Origin: Hyphomicrobiales bacterium
Lineage (GTDB): Bacteria > Pseudomonadota > Alphaproteobacteria > Rhizobiales > Rhizobiaceae
Direction: 5' to 3'
Length of the DNA stretch: 64,000 nt
Assembly: GCA_900471525.1 (NCBI GenBank)
Contig: UCEZ01000026.1
Coordinates: 1-64,000, forward strand
Shown here: piece by piece, positions 45,221 to 54,517 of the stretch
Position numbering within the stretch: position 1 is the first letter of the stretch
Layout: each line of letters begins with the position of its first letter
Notes under the pieces: generated by a model
Database searches by the model: none
Told to the model about the DNA's origin: nothing
What the model saw: only the letters and a program-made list of their open reading frames with translations
Made by a program: the position numbers and the translations under genes

Positions 45221-46296
45221 TCCGCTCCGCTCTGCAACGGGTCGGCATCGACGGGCAACGGCGAACCGACATTTCGCTTTCGCAAGGTCAGCGCCTGTTG
45301 AATTGCAGCTTGCACCAACGGCACGATGCCCTTTGGAAATAGCAGCACGAAAGCCACCAGGATGATGCCGAGCCCAAGTCCGGGATCAACCGTGCCTTGG
45401 TCGCCAATCGTGTTGATCAGCCATTGGATCAGAACGGCGCCAAGGATCGGTCCCAGCAAGGTTCCAAGGCCACCGACCAGAACAAAAATGATGGCCTGCG
45501 CCGACATGGTGAGGGCGAAGACGCCGGGGCTGATGTAGCCTGCCCAATTGACATAGAGGCAGCCCGCCAGACCCGCGATGCCAGCGCCAATGACAAAGGC
45601 CAGCAGCTTGAAGAGCCGAGGATCGTAGCCGATCAGTTGGGCACGGGTTTCGTTTTCCCGGATCGCCACCACGACCCGCCCGAAGCGGCTCATCAGAATG
45701 AAACGCAACAGGCTATAGACGAGCAAAAGCCCGCCCATCGTGGCATACCAAATCCCGGTCTGATCGAGCGGACGGGATGGGTCGCCAATCAGATTGAGCG
45801 GCGGGATGGCTGGGATTCCGTTGAAGCCCCCCAACTCTACCACGCCAATGCGATACTGGCTGCCGGACGTGGAGTTGATCAGCTGAAAAAGGATGACCGA
45901 GACCGTCAAGGTGATCACCCCGACATAGGCGTCGCTGATCCGACCATAGAACATGAAGTAACCCATCACGGCGGCGAACAGCATGGGCAGGATGATCGAG
46001 ATCGGTACGGCGAGCGTACTATCGCCGTAATTGATCACCGCAACCGCATAGGCGTATGCCCCAAGTCCGAGAAAGCCGGCCTGGCCGAATGACATGATGC
46101 CGGCAAAGCCCCAGACGAAACCCTGACTGAGCGCAAAGATCGACATCACCGCCAGGATGGTCACTTGCAGCAGGCCGAAGGTCGAAACGAACAGAGGCAG
46201 ACCGAACATAACCAGGATCAGCAGAAGACAAACCGAAAGGAAGCTGCCCGCGCCTCCGTATTGATCGAGAAACCTTCCCAAAGAGTGCGATGTCAT
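45217..46296 (-). CDS. ABC transporter permease (LivM/UrtC-like)
   Basis: It has 359 residues with about ten membrane helices. Typical LivM motifs include GFAGIMSFGQAGFLGLGAYA, the conserved NETRAQLIGYDPRLFKLLAF near the coupling region and VLVGGLGTLLGPILGAVLI. It overlaps its neighbours by 4 bp on both sides. It forms the channel with the LivH-like subunit. Confidence 0.9.
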   Translation of the reverse strand: MTSHSLGRFLDQYGGAGSFLSVCLLLILVMFGLPLFVSTFGLLQVTILAVMSIFALSQGFVWGFAGIMSFGQAGFLGLGAYAYAVAVINYGDSTLAVPISIILPMLFAAVMGYFMFYGRISDAYVGVITLTVSVILFQLINSTSGSQYRIGVVELGGFNGIPAIPPLNLIGDPSRPLDQTGIWYATMGGLLLVYSLLRFILMSRFGRVVVAIRENETRAQLIGYDPRLFKLLAFVIGAGIAGLAGCLYVNWAGYISPGVFALTMSAQAIIFVLVGGLGTLLGPILGAVLIQWLINTIGDQGTVDPGLGLGIILVAFVLLFPKGIVPLVQAAIQQALTLRKRNVGSPLPVDADPLQSGAE

Positions 46297-47159
46297 AGCG
46301 AACGCCTCAGAAAACGGCCGGTGATGCCGGTTGGGAAGATGCGGATAAGAACGACAGCGGTCATCAGCATGGCCACACTGCCGATCACCGGTGAAGCCTT
46401 GAAAGATACGAGTTCGTCGATCGTTCCAAACAGCATCGAGGCGAGCCCCGTACCGGTGACAATGGCAGCACCTCCTCCCAGCACAGTGATGAAGGCGCGG
46501 GTAATGTAGGCAACGCCCATCACCGGCGAGACGCCGGAAATCGGCGCAAGGACTGCGCCGGCCATGCCTGCCAATGCCGAACCCAACGCGAAAGTTGCCA
46601 TATAGACCGTGTCGGGCTTGATCCCGAGTGCAGCGGCCATTCCCGGCCGCTCCATCGTTGCCCGCAGGATCAGGCCAAATTTGGTGAGGCGCAGAAGGGC
46701 AAACAGCGATCCAAGCGCGCCAACTGCCACGGCCACGATCACCAACCCGTAAAGACTTGTCGAGTATGCGCCGATGCCGAAGCTCGGCGCAGGGTTTGCC
46801 AATGTGCGGACATTGTTTCCGAAGACCGTGACGATCAGCCCGGTCAGGCCGATGCTCATCCCCCAGGTGGCAAGCATGGTGTCGAGAATCCGCCCATAGA
46901 GAAAGCGGATGATGGTGCGCTCAAGCACCAACCCAATTATGCCCACCACCAAGGGCGAGAGAACGAAAATCGAGATCCAGATATTGATGCCGGCCTCGGT
47001 GGCGATGATGCAGGTGAAGGCGCCCAGCATCATCAACTCCCCATGAGCGAGATTGATGATGCGCATCATTCCATAAATGACCCCGAGACCGATGGTGATA
47101 AGGCAAAGCGTGGCGATGCCCGTCACGACGTTAAAGGCAATGAGGCCGGCAAGATCCAT
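46293..47159 (-). CDS. ABC transporter permease (LivH/UrtB-like)
   Basis: It has 288 residues with about eight membrane helices; GVIYGMMRIINLAHGELMML is the LivH signature near the N-terminus and GVAYITRAFITVLGGGAAIV lies near the end. It starts 14 bp after the binding-protein gene. Confidence 0.9.
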   Translation of the reverse strand: MDLAGLIAFNVVTGIATLCLITIGLGVIYGMMRIINLAHGELMMLGAFTCIIATEAGINIWISIFVLSPLVVGIIGLVLERTIIRFLYGRILDTMLATWGMSIGLTGLIVTVFGNNVRTLANPAPSFGIGAYSTSLYGLVIVAVAVGALGSLFALLRLTKFGLILRATMERPGMAAALGIKPDTVYMATFALGSALAGMAGAVLAPISGVSPVMGVAYITRAFITVLGGGAAIVTGTGLASMLFGTIDELVSFKASPVIGSVAMLMTAVVLIRIFPTGITGRFLRRSL

Positions 47160-47173
47160 GTCCTATCCTCCGG

Positions 47174-48427
47174 TCAGATCACAGGCGTAAATTGCTTGTT
47201 GAGCCGTGGATTGGCCTTAAGATCGCATTGGCCACCGCTATCATTCGGACTCTGGTGGGCGAACGTTTCCATCACCTGCCATTTGCGATCCTTCGGCTGG
47301 CCAAGATAAGTGGAGCGGATGGTGTGGTGCGTCGCGGGGTCAAGCGACACAGCTCCACCCGGGCCATCATAGCTCAGGCCACTTTCCAGTGCGGCGAGAA
47401 CCGCCTCGCGGTCCAGTGAGGCGGCTTTCTTGACCGCCTGCGCCCAGAACATGATGCCGTCATAAGTGGTGACGTCGAGCTCGCTCATGCCGGTCAGATC
47501 GCCGCCAAACTGCTTCTCCATCTTCTCGACGAAGGACTTGCTCGCCGGGGTATCGATCCCCGGATACCAGCCGTAGCAAGTGACGATTCCATCAGTCGTC
47601 GAAGGCGACATCGAGTTGATTTCATTGCTGAGCCCGAAGACATTGGAGGCGAGCGGGATCTTCGATTTCATGCCGGCCGATTCCCATTGCTGGTAAAAGC
47701 CGGTCTGCGCGCCGCCAACCAGGACTGTAACAACGAAGTCGGGCGCTGTACTCTGGATCCGGCTGATCGTCGAGGAGAAATTGGTGGCATCGAGCGGGAA
47801 GAAATCAGCGCCCACCACGCTGCCGCCACCGGCCGCCATGAACTTGCGCACCCAATCCGTAGTGATCTGGCCGAAATTATAATCGGCAGCGAGAACATAG
47901 GTTTTCTTGCCCCAATTCTTGAGGCCGTGCTCGACGAGGTGATTGACGGTCTGGGCTGGCGTCGTGCCGGTGCAGAAGGTGTTGCGATCGCAGACACCGC
48001 CCTCGTAGAGCGTGTTATAGAAGTACGGGATCTGAGCACGCCCGAAGATCGGCCGGATCGCCTCGCGAGATGCCGAGGTCAGACCGCCATGGACGACATC
48101 GACCTTGTCCTGCAACGCCAGACGCTGTGCATACTGAGTGTAGAGTTGCATCGTCGATTGCGTATCGTAGGATATCATTTCGATCTGGCGGCCGAGAAGC
48201 CCGCCCGCCGCATTCAACTCATCGACAGCAAGTTTGGTGGTCTGGACCATCGGCTTGCCCTCAAGGCTGAGCGGGCCGGTCTCATCCATGATGCAGCCAA
48301 GCTTGATCGTTTCGGATGCAAGGGCTTGGCGCAGGTAGGCGGGCGCGGCGAGCGCGGAAATCGCCGCCGTCGCGCTGAATTTCAATACGGTGCGCCGGCC
48401 GAACAGTTTTTGATTGTGATCACTCAT
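47174..48427 (-). CDS. ABC transporter solute-binding protein, urea/short-chain amide type
   Basis: It has 417 residues. The N-terminus carries a twin-arginine-like signal (GRRTVLKFSATAAISALAAP). The mature part is a type 1 periplasmic-binding fold of the AmiC/UrtA/FmdD group, with GCIMDETGPLSLEGKPMVQT, AADYNFGQITTDWVRKF and TTYDGIMFWAQAVKKAASLD. It is the first gene of the transport operon. The ligand is probably an amide, urea or related nitrogen compound. A 15-bp inverted repeat at 48461, shared with other operons of the island, lies just upstream. Confidence 0.88.
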   Translation of the reverse strand: MSDHNQKLFGRRTVLKFSATAAISALAAPAYLRQALASETIKLGCIMDETGPLSLEGKPMVQTTKLAVDELNAAGGLLGRQIEMISYDTQSTMQLYTQYAQRLALQDKVDVVHGGLTSASREAIRPIFGRAQIPYFYNTLYEGGVCDRNTFCTGTTPAQTVNHLVEHGLKNWGKKTYVLAADYNFGQITTDWVRKFMAAGGGSVVGADFFPLDATNFSSTISRIQSTAPDFVVTVLVGGAQTGFYQQWESAGMKSKIPLASNVFGLSNEINSMSPSTTDGIVTCYGWYPGIDTPASKSFVEKMEKQFGGDLTGMSELDVTTYDGIMFWAQAVKKAASLDREAVLAALESGLSYDGPGGAVSLDPATHHTIRSTYLGQPKDRKWQVMETFAHQSPNDSGGQCDLKANPRLNKQFTPVI

Positions 48428-48460
48428 CGCGAACCCCTCTTGGTTTATGTATAATCTTTA

Positions 48461-48475
48461 GCTTTCTTTAAAAGC
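48461..48475. promoter_or_regulatory. Putative operator, GCT-N9-AGC type
   Basis: GCTTTC-TTT-AAAAGC, 34 bp upstream of the solute-binding protein start. Arms match at 5 of 6 positions. Recurs before other operons of the island. Confidence 0.55.
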
Positions 48476-48524
48476 ATAATCCACAACGCAAATCCCGTGC
48501 CAAAACGTTGGCCAAGGTCGCTGG

Positions 48525-49010
48525 TCATAGGGAGATCGAGCGATAACCACCTTTGAAGAACACTAAAGGCGGTGTTTCAGGGGCGACGTCATAACGCACG
48601 ACCCGCCCGACTAAAATCTCGTGGTCGCCGCCGTCATAGGTCGCATGCAGCTTGCATTCGAAGAGGCCGAGGTGGTTTGGTAGCAGTGGAATGCCATCGA
48701 CCCCCTCACCCACGTCGATGCCCGCCCATTTGTCACTGCCACGCGCGGCAAAGCGATTGGAGATGTCGCGCTGATCGTCACCCAAAAGATGGACCGCAAA
48801 CGCGTTGCAGGAACGAAAATGCTGAAAACTGGAGAGACTGCGCGCCACGCTGACCAGCACCAGTGGCGGATCCAGCGAGACGGAACTGAAGGAATTGGCG
48901 GTAATGCCCTGCAGACTGCCCTGCGAACAGCGCGTCGTGACGACGGTGACACCCGTCACGAAATGGCCTAAGGCGCGGCGAAGGTCTTTGGCATCGAGTG
49001 TTGCGGTCAC
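48525..49010 (-). CDS. Flavin reductase (HpaC/RutF type)
   Basis: This 161-residue flavin-reductase-like protein contains LGHFVTGVTVVTT and ANSFSSVSLDPPLVLVSVA, the FMN-binding pattern, and GDDQRDISNRFA. It supplies reduced FMN or FAD to a two-component monooxygenase, most likely the HpaB-type enzyme at 51020-52501. It is transcribed leftwards, with its own promoter and a GCT-N9-AGC element upstream. Confidence 0.88.
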   Translation of the reverse strand: MTATLDAKDLRRALGHFVTGVTVVTTRCSQGSLQGITANSFSSVSLDPPLVLVSVARSLSSFQHFRSCNAFAVHLLGDDQRDISNRFAARGSDKWAGIDVGEGVDGIPLLPNHLGLFECKLHATYDGGDHEILVGRVVRYDVAPETPPLVFFKGGYRSISL

Positions 49011-49050
49011 GGTAACGCTCCGACAGAGTTGAATTTATATAAAATATAAA

Positions 49051-49065
49051 GCTATATTTCAAAGC
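49051..49065. promoter_or_regulatory. Putative operator, GCT-N9-AGC type
   Basis: GCTATA-TTT-CAAAGC, 41 bp upstream of the flavin reductase start. Arms match at 4 of 6 positions. Confidence 0.5.
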
Positions 49066-49182
49066 TAGTCAAGGTATCGCGTTTGCCCTTATGCGAGCCT
49101 CGAACCGACAGACACGCGCTCCACCGTCGACCATCCCCGCACGCGGTGACATTTCCGCAACAGATCTTAATTTTCTATAATA

Positions 49183-49197
49183 GGTTCTTTTAAAAGC
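49183..49197. promoter_or_regulatory. Weak putative operator before the isochorismatase gene
   Basis: GGTTCT-TTT-AAAAGC, arms matching at 4 of 6 positions, in the divergent region about 230 bp before the start at 49429. It keeps the AAAAGC half but not the leading GCT. Confidence 0.35.
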
Positions 49198-49428
49198 TAT
49201 ATAGAGAGTTAATGGACTGCATGGTGGAAATGGCAGGGTTCGGGCCATCCGCAAATCCTGCTGCACGCTGACTGAGCATCAGACGCGTATTTTTTAAGAG
49301 ATATGACTAAATAACTTGCATTTGTGATTTTGCTTTCTTGTCGGGCGGAATTTGACAATTCGCCGATCCAAGTTGAGACTGTTTCCATGGCCGATATGCA
49401 TACTCGGCCAGTTCAAAGAGAGGCTCTC

Positions 49429-50061
49429 ATGACCAATTTCTCGGTAAACCCAAAGACCACAGCCCTAATCAACGTCGATATCCAGAATTGCTTTGTGCAG
49501 GATTCACCGGTCGCCGCGCCAGGCGGCGCCGCGATCATTCCGCGCATCAACAAGCTCGCCGATGCCGTACGCCGCACCGGCGGTCTCGTCATCCACACCG
49601 CCCATGTGGTTCGCCCCGATGGCAGCACAACCGGCGTGATGGGTGAGTTCAACGCGGCGATCAAGGCCGGACTTCTGTATAAGGGCCGGCCGTCGGCCGA
49701 ACTCCATTCCGATCTCGTCATCGCGAAGACCGACCTCGTGGTCGACAAGCCGCGCTATGGCGCCTTCTATGGCACGGATGTCGAACTGATCCTGCGCAAT
49801 CGCGGCATTGAATCGGTGATCATCACCGGCATCACGACGAATGTGTGCTGCGAGACCACAGCGCGCGAAGCCAATATGCGCGATTTCCAGGTGTTCTTCA
49901 TCAGCGATGGCACCGCGACCTTCGATCTGCCCGACGTTTCGGCAGAACAAGTCCAGAAAGCGGTTTGTGCCACGCTGGCCATGGCGTTTGCGCAGATCGA
50001 GACCGCGGATTCGATGATCGCCAAGCTGGATTCCGGCGCGGCAACCACCAAGGCCGCGTAA
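49429..50061 (+). CDS. Isochorismatase-family amidohydrolase
   Basis: It has 210 residues from ATG 49429, after AGAGAGG; an in-frame ATG at 49387 is less well placed. The cysteine-hydrolase triad is seen as Asp in ALINVDIQNCF, Lys in VVDKPRYGAF and Cys in TGITTNVCCETTAREA. The family includes maleamate, ureidoacrylate (RutB) and N-carbamoyl-sarcosine amidohydrolases. With a two-component monooxygenase and a carbamoylase nearby it probably removes ammonia from a ring-cleavage amide. The substrate cannot be read. Confidence 0.88.
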   Translation: MTNFSVNPKTTALINVDIQNCFVQDSPVAAPGGAAIIPRINKLADAVRRTGGLVIHTAHVVRPDGSTTGVMGEFNAAIKAGLLYKGRPSAELHSDLVIAKTDLVVDKPRYGAFYGTDVELILRNRGIESVIITGITTNVCCETTAREANMRDFQVFFISDGTATFDLPDVSAEQVQKAVCATLAMAFAQIETADSMIAKLDSGAATTKAA

Positions 50062-50071
50062 AGAGCCGGGG

Positions 50072-50091
50072 TCGGGCGGTTCGCCGCCCGA
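50072..50091 (+). terminator. Stem-loop after the isochorismatase gene
   Basis: TCGGGCGG-TTCG-CCGCCCGA, a perfect 8-bp stem with a TTCG tetraloop 10 bp after the stop. No T-run. It lies between convergent genes. Confidence 0.6.
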
Positions 50092-50246
50092 TCGCTTCAT
50101 CCTTGCGAAGGTGGGGCGGAGCATGTGCAAATTGCGCATGCGGAGAGAGGGCGCCGCCTACCGACGGGACCCTCTCTTCGAAAAATGCAGGAATACAAGG
50201 CGGGGCAAGTATGCTGTCCCGCCTTGTATGCGTTCGAAGCCTGCCT

Positions 50247-51023
50247 TCAGGCAGCGATATGCCGCTCGGTTTCTCCCGGTTCAGGCAAAATGGCGGAAGC
50301 CAGCCATGATGGCCTTTGCTTCAGTCTGCCCATCCAGGCGCCGATGCAGGGTAAGCGCTGCTGGAGATCGGCAACCCCGATCGAACCGAACAGGTCCATG
50401 CGTGGACCGACGGCGATATCGGCAAGCGTGAACGTATCGCCGCAGAGCCACGTCCGGCCGTCGCCCAGACGTGCCTCCATCGCGCCTATTTTCTCGAGAA
50501 TCACCGCCAGACGATCGGCGATAACGTCCTCATCTGTTGGCGTGGTCAGCACGTTGCGGGCGAATTTCTGATAGGCCTCATTGTTGGTGCGTTTTCCGAT
50601 CTCGGCTCGCAATTCTTCAGCCGTCAAGCCGGTGTTCCTGATGCGCGCCTTGCCCGCCGTCTCATAGGAGGCATCGCGGAATGGCTTTGCAAAATCGCCC
50701 TCGAAGGCAAACCACATGCGCATTTCCGCCTGGCCGCGCGGATCAAGTGGCACCAATCTCGGCTCGGGATGGAGCGTATCGAGATATTCGTTGATCACAT
50801 TGGAATCAAAGATCACCTCACCACGATGGAGAAGTGTGGGAACCAGCCCCATCGGATTGAGCTCGAGATAGGCGGGATGCTTCTGATCCATCAGCGCCAG
50901 GTTCATCCAGCGCGATGTGAAGGATAGACCTTTTTCGAGCAGGCATATCCTGACACGCCGAGGACCTGGCGCGCCGGCTGCGTCGTAGAGGATGATGTCG
51001 TCGGCCGCTGTCATCGCCGTCAC
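50247..51023 (-). CDS. Glutathione S-transferase-like protein
   Basis: It has 258 residues. An N-terminal thioredoxin-like domain reads ILYDAAGAPGPRRVRICLLE, with LNPMGLVPTLLHRGEVIFDSN as the glutathione-binding cis-Pro segment. A helical C-terminal domain includes WLCGDTFTLADIAVGPRMDL. Such enzymes conjugate, isomerise or dehalogenate substrates in degradation pathways. Its ATG overlaps the HpaB-type monooxygenase stop (ATGA), so the two act together. Confidence 0.9.
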   Translation of the reverse strand: MTAMTAADDIILYDAAGAPGPRRVRICLLEKGLSFTSRWMNLALMDQKHPAYLELNPMGLVPTLLHRGEVIFDSNVINEYLDTLHPEPRLVPLDPRGQAEMRMWFAFEGDFAKPFRDASYETAGKARIRNTGLTAEELRAEIGKRTNNEAYQKFARNVLTTPTDEDVIADRLAVILEKIGAMEARLGDGRTWLCGDTFTLADIAVGPRMDLFGSIGVADLQQRLPCIGAWMGRLKQRPSWLASAILPEPGETERHIAA

Positions 51024-52501
51024 TCCGCCGCATCGCGCAAGGCGTGCTGCGGCACGTCATAGCTCGCCATCAGATCGTCGACGATCTTGCGGAAATACTC
51101 CCAGGGCGTTTCGCGAAAATTGTGATTCTTCACGACGAAGGCGGCCCCCGCATAAAATTTCTCGTAGGACTGGTGTCGGCCGGCAAATTCAGTGCCGACT
51201 ACATCCCAGGCAAGCTTGAAAAGCTTCATCCGGTCCTGCGCATGCATTTGCGGCGTGCGGAAAAAGGTCTCGAATTGTTCGGCGAGCGCCGGATCCTCGC
51301 TGACGGAAATATCGGCCGGCATCTGGAACACGCCACCGCCACACAGTTCGCGTAGGCAATCGACGATGGGCGAATAGTTCTCGGTGCACCAGTTGAGCGC
51401 CGCATACATCATGCGCCTGTTGTAGCCTATGTAACCGTTGCCCCAGTCTTCGGCGCACTCGATCTGGCCGTGGATCATGCCATTAAGCGCGGATTCCAGC
51501 GCCGCCAGACGACCAAGCGTTTCGCGAACGGCCGGCACCTGATCGGCGCCCGACGACTGGGTAATGCGGCTTGCAAGGCCGACGATCAGCTTCATCTTGG
51601 AATGAAAGCGGACATTGGCCTGATGGTTGCCGAAGGAATGGGCCGGCGTCTCGATATAGATGTTCCGCGACTGGTCGGGGTCATCCATGGTGAAGACATA
51701 TTCCCAGGGGATTTTGACGTTGTCGCACATCAGCATGGAATCGGTTTCGTCAAAGCGCCAGGTCAGCGGCGCTTCGAACTCGCTCCTTGCCTCGCGCTCC
51801 AACGACTTGCGTGCCCAGAGCGCCACGCCGGGGGCAGACACCGGCACCATGCAGGTGACCGATTCCTTAATCTGGCTGGGGGCCAGCGGCAGGATGTTGC
51901 CGACAAAGACGTAATTGGAGAAAACCCCGCCTGTTGCCAACATCTTCATTCCGGAAATGACAATGCCATCGTCCTTTTCGTCAACCACGCGAAGGGTCGG
52001 GCTTGCGAGATTTTGCCGTTGGTAGAATTCTGGATCACGTGAGCCTTGCGGCGGCGTGATCGCATAGCTCGCATAGGCATCTTCACTGCGCATGCGCTCA
52101 TAAAAGGCGGTGATATTGGCGCCATACTGTGCGCCCTTTCGGGAAAAGATATCCGAGCGCATCGCCATGGCGGTGATGAAGGAGGAGACATGGTCGATCG
52201 AGCGGCCCCACATTCCGTAGGTCGCGTCGCCGATCAACTGATGGGTACGCGTCCGCTTCCTCAGATCATCCCGGCTCCTTGGTTGCAGATAGTAGCTTGA
52301 AAAACGCTCGCCACCCTCCCCTTCATAGCTCGCGAAGGCTTCATGAGCTTGGTCACGTTTCAAGTCGTAGACGGCTGCAATTGTCTTGGCGGCATTGCGG
52401 AAGGCGGGGTGCTCGGCGACATCCGTCACCTTTTCCGATCCGAGATAGATTGTCCGTCCGTCGCGGATCGATTCCAGATGCTCCCGGCCTGTCCTCAACA
52501 T
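51020..52501 (-). CDS. HpaB-type flavin-dependent monooxygenase (large component)
   Basis: It has 493 residues from ATG 52501 with AGAAGGGAA eight bases upstream; a TTG two codons earlier is less likely. It belongs to the 4-hydroxyphenylacetate 3-hydroxylase/PvcC group: LRTGREHLESIRDGRTIYLG at the start, AYASYAITPPQGSRDPEFYQ, KIPWEYVFTMDDPD and GGGVFQMPADIS. These use reduced flavin from a partner reductase to hydroxylate phenols or heterocycles. The partner is probably 48525-49010. The actual substrate is unknown; neighbours point to a nitrogen-containing ring rather than hydroxyphenylacetate. Two overlapping GCT-N9-AGC repeats precede it. Confidence 0.88.
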   Translation of the reverse strand: MLRTGREHLESIRDGRTIYLGSEKVTDVAEHPAFRNAAKTIAAVYDLKRDQAHEAFASYEGEGGERFSSYYLQPRSRDDLRKRTRTHQLIGDATYGMWGRSIDHVSSFITAMAMRSDIFSRKGAQYGANITAFYERMRSEDAYASYAITPPQGSRDPEFYQRQNLASPTLRVVDEKDDGIVISGMKMLATGGVFSNYVFVGNILPLAPSQIKESVTCMVPVSAPGVALWARKSLEREARSEFEAPLTWRFDETDSMLMCDNVKIPWEYVFTMDDPDQSRNIYIETPAHSFGNHQANVRFHSKMKLIVGLASRITQSSGADQVPAVRETLGRLAALESALNGMIHGQIECAEDWGNGYIGYNRRMMYAALNWCTENYSPIVDCLRELCGGGVFQMPADISVSEDPALAEQFETFFRTPQMHAQDRMKLFKLAWDVVGTEFAGRHQSYEKFYAGAAFVVKNHNFRETPWEYFRKIVDDLMASYDVPQHALRDAAE

Positions 52502-52532
52502 GTACAAGTTCCCTTCTTAAATTTTGCAATTA

Positions 52533-52560
52533 GCTTTGAAATACAGCTTTTATTAAAAGC
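52533..52560. promoter_or_regulatory. Two overlapping putative operators, GCT-N9-AGC type
   Basis: The perfect copy is GCTTTT-ATT-AAAAGC at 52546-52560. A second, GCTTTG-AAA-TACAGC, lies at 52533-52547 and shares its last GC. Both lie in the 260-bp divergent region between the monooxygenase gene and the MarR gene, 32-59 bp before the former. Confidence 0.6.
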
Positions 52561-52762
52561 AGTCAATTGGGACGCAGCACGCCTGACGAGGATTTTGAGA
52601 GCTGCGGTTGCGTACTTCAGGTGGCAGGATCGGGTCCATTGGGGAAAGAACCAAAGAAGGTATTGGCTAACAGACAAAGGAAACATATAAAGTATGATTC
52701 AGGAGCAAATCGGTGTTCCAACGAGCCGATGCGAATGAACTGAACGTTGAAGGAAACACTGC

Positions 52763-53365
52763 ATGCCAGAGCGTCGAGAAACACAGGTCAACCACCCCCC
52801 ATTGCTAACCGTCACCAACCCCGATCTGTTGATGGATGGCTCGGATGCGATGGCCCGCAATGTGATCCATCGGCTGCATGCCCATGGCCAGGTGATGGAA
52901 CAACTGGCAAGTGGATTCGGCGAACTCTATGGCGTCGGCGGTGTGCAACATCAGGTGCTGACTGCCGTGCAACGCTTGCAAGGTATCGATGGCATCTCGG
53001 TCGTTGACGTCGCGGACTATCTTCGCAGGAGCGGCGCTTTCGTCACGATCGAGAGTGGCAAGCTTGTCGCAGCCGGGCTTATGGAGAAGCTCAACGACGT
53101 CAATGATAAGCGGCGCGTATTGCTCCGTCTGACAGCAGAGGGCCACAAGCGCCTGATCGATCTCGCTCCTACCCAACGTACCGTCAACGATCTCTTGTTC
53201 GCCTCGCTCGACCGGGTGAAATTCTTGCAACTCGCAGCACTTCTGGATGACCTGCTGCCCTGCGCCGAGCATGCTGCCGACATGATCAAGTTGATCAACA
53301 GGGAGCGCAAGCGCGACCTGACAAAATCGACTGCCCAATCTGCTCGAAGGAAGGCGGCGAGCTGA
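52763..53365 (+). CDS. MarR-family regulator
   Basis: It has 200 residues. A winged helix-turn-helix core spans about 70-140, with VVDVADYLRRSGAFVTIESG as recognition region and LNDVNDKRRVLLRLTAEGHK as the wing. MarR proteins usually repress degradation genes and are released by a substrate. It is divergent from the HpaB-type gene with palindromic elements between them, and is the best candidate to bind the GCT-N9-AGC sites across the island. Confidence 0.88.
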   Translation: MPERRETQVNHPPLLTVTNPDLLMDGSDAMARNVIHRLHAHGQVMEQLASGFGELYGVGGVQHQVLTAVQRLQGIDGISVVDVADYLRRSGAFVTIESGKLVAAGLMEKLNDVNDKRRVLLRLTAEGHKRLIDLAPTQRTVNDLLFASLDRVKFLQLAALLDDLLPCAEHAADMIKLINRERKRDLTKSTAQSARRKAAS

Positions 53366-53377
53366 GGTCATTTCGAC

Positions 53378-54517
53378 CTATCGCCGGCCGCGAGCATCGA
53401 TCGGCCAGATGTCGACCAGACGATCGCCGCGAACACAGTGATAGACGTCGTAGAGCGCGACCGTCGGATCGCAATGCGACACGATGAGTTCGAGGCGTTC
53501 GCCGATACCTGGCGCACGCTCTGACCCGTTCAAGCGGACACGTCCGTGTTCGTCGCCACTGAATTCATAGGTTGCTGGCTCAAGACCCAAATTCGTCAAT
53601 TGCGGTTTGGGACCATTCAGCGCGAGTGCCTTGGTGCCGGCGTCGATGGTCGCCGTGCCAGCAACATTGGTGCTTATTACCGCCGACTGGACGAACAATG
53701 ACACATCAAAGGGCCAGGGCGCATCGTCGCGAAACGCTACGGCATTGTAGTCGGCATCCATCAGAGGGTAGGAACCTGCCTGGATTTCGGTAAACGGGCC
53801 GCCCAAACCGTCGATGGCATACGTTCCCGTGCCGCCACCCGTCACCAACGGCACTTCTATACCTACGCTCTCCAGACGAGTTGCAGCTTGGCTGATAAAG
53901 GCATGCGCCTCTTTGGCTTTGCAGACGCGGTCCGCATGGATCGGAATATGCTGTAGATGCCCGCCATAGGCCTGAATCCCAGCGAATTTCAAACCGCCGC
54001 TTTCTGCAATCCGGCGGGCCAGTGTTTCCGCTGCATCGACCGTCAGGACACCGGTGCGGCCGAAGCCGAGTTCAAGATCGACCAGCACGCTGAGCTCGAC
54101 GCCACCAGCACGGGCGGCTTGCGCCAGTGCATCGACATTATCCGGATGGTCTGCGACGATCATCGTGCCTGGAGCCTGCGCGACCAGCGTCATCAACCGG
54201 GAGATCTTCTCTCGCGTGGTGATCGGTGACGTGATCAGAAGCCCTCTTAGGTCCGCCGCCGCCATGAGCTCTGCCTCATCGAGCGTTGCGCAGCAAAGGC
54301 CGATCGCGCCGGCCGCAACCTGCATCCGGGCGATCCGACTACATTTGTGCGACTTGATATGCGGTCGTAGCGCCCGGCCGAACTTCGCCATCGCCTGGCC
54401 CATCGTGGCGATGTTGCGCTCGAGGACATCAAGATCGAGGATCAGCGCCGGCGTGCTGACGCTGTAACGAGACTGCGGTGCACCAAGTGCATGGGCGATC
54501 GGTGTCAGCGGGCTCAA
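53378..54517 (-). CDS. D-threonine aldolase/alanine-racemase-like PLP enzyme (DSD1 type)
   Basis: It has 379 residues with an N-terminal alanine-racemase-type barrel, with the PLP Lys in LRPHIKSHKC (about Lys54), and a C-terminal domain with the metal site LIVSHCDPTVALYD (His and Asp). The family includes D-threonine aldolase, D-3-hydroxyaspartate aldolase and D-serine dehydratase. It is the last gene of a four-gene operon with 4-bp overlaps. It probably cleaves or racemises a hydroxy-amino-acid intermediate. Confidence 0.88.
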   Translation of the reverse strand: MSPLTPIAHALGAPQSRYSVSTPALILDLDVLERNIATMGQAMAKFGRALRPHIKSHKCSRIARMQVAAGAIGLCCATLDEAELMAAADLRGLLITSPITTREKISRLMTLVAQAPGTMIVADHPDNVDALAQAARAGGVELSVLVDLELGFGRTGVLTVDAAETLARRIAESGGLKFAGIQAYGGHLQHIPIHADRVCKAKEAHAFISQAATRLESVGIEVPLVTGGGTGTYAIDGLGGPFTEIQAGSYPLMDADYNAVAFRDDAPWPFDVSLFVQSAVISTNVAGTATIDAGTKALALNGPKPQLTNLGLEPATYEFSGDEHGRVRLNGSERAPGIGERLELIVSHCDPTVALYDVYHCVRGDRLVDIWPIDARGRR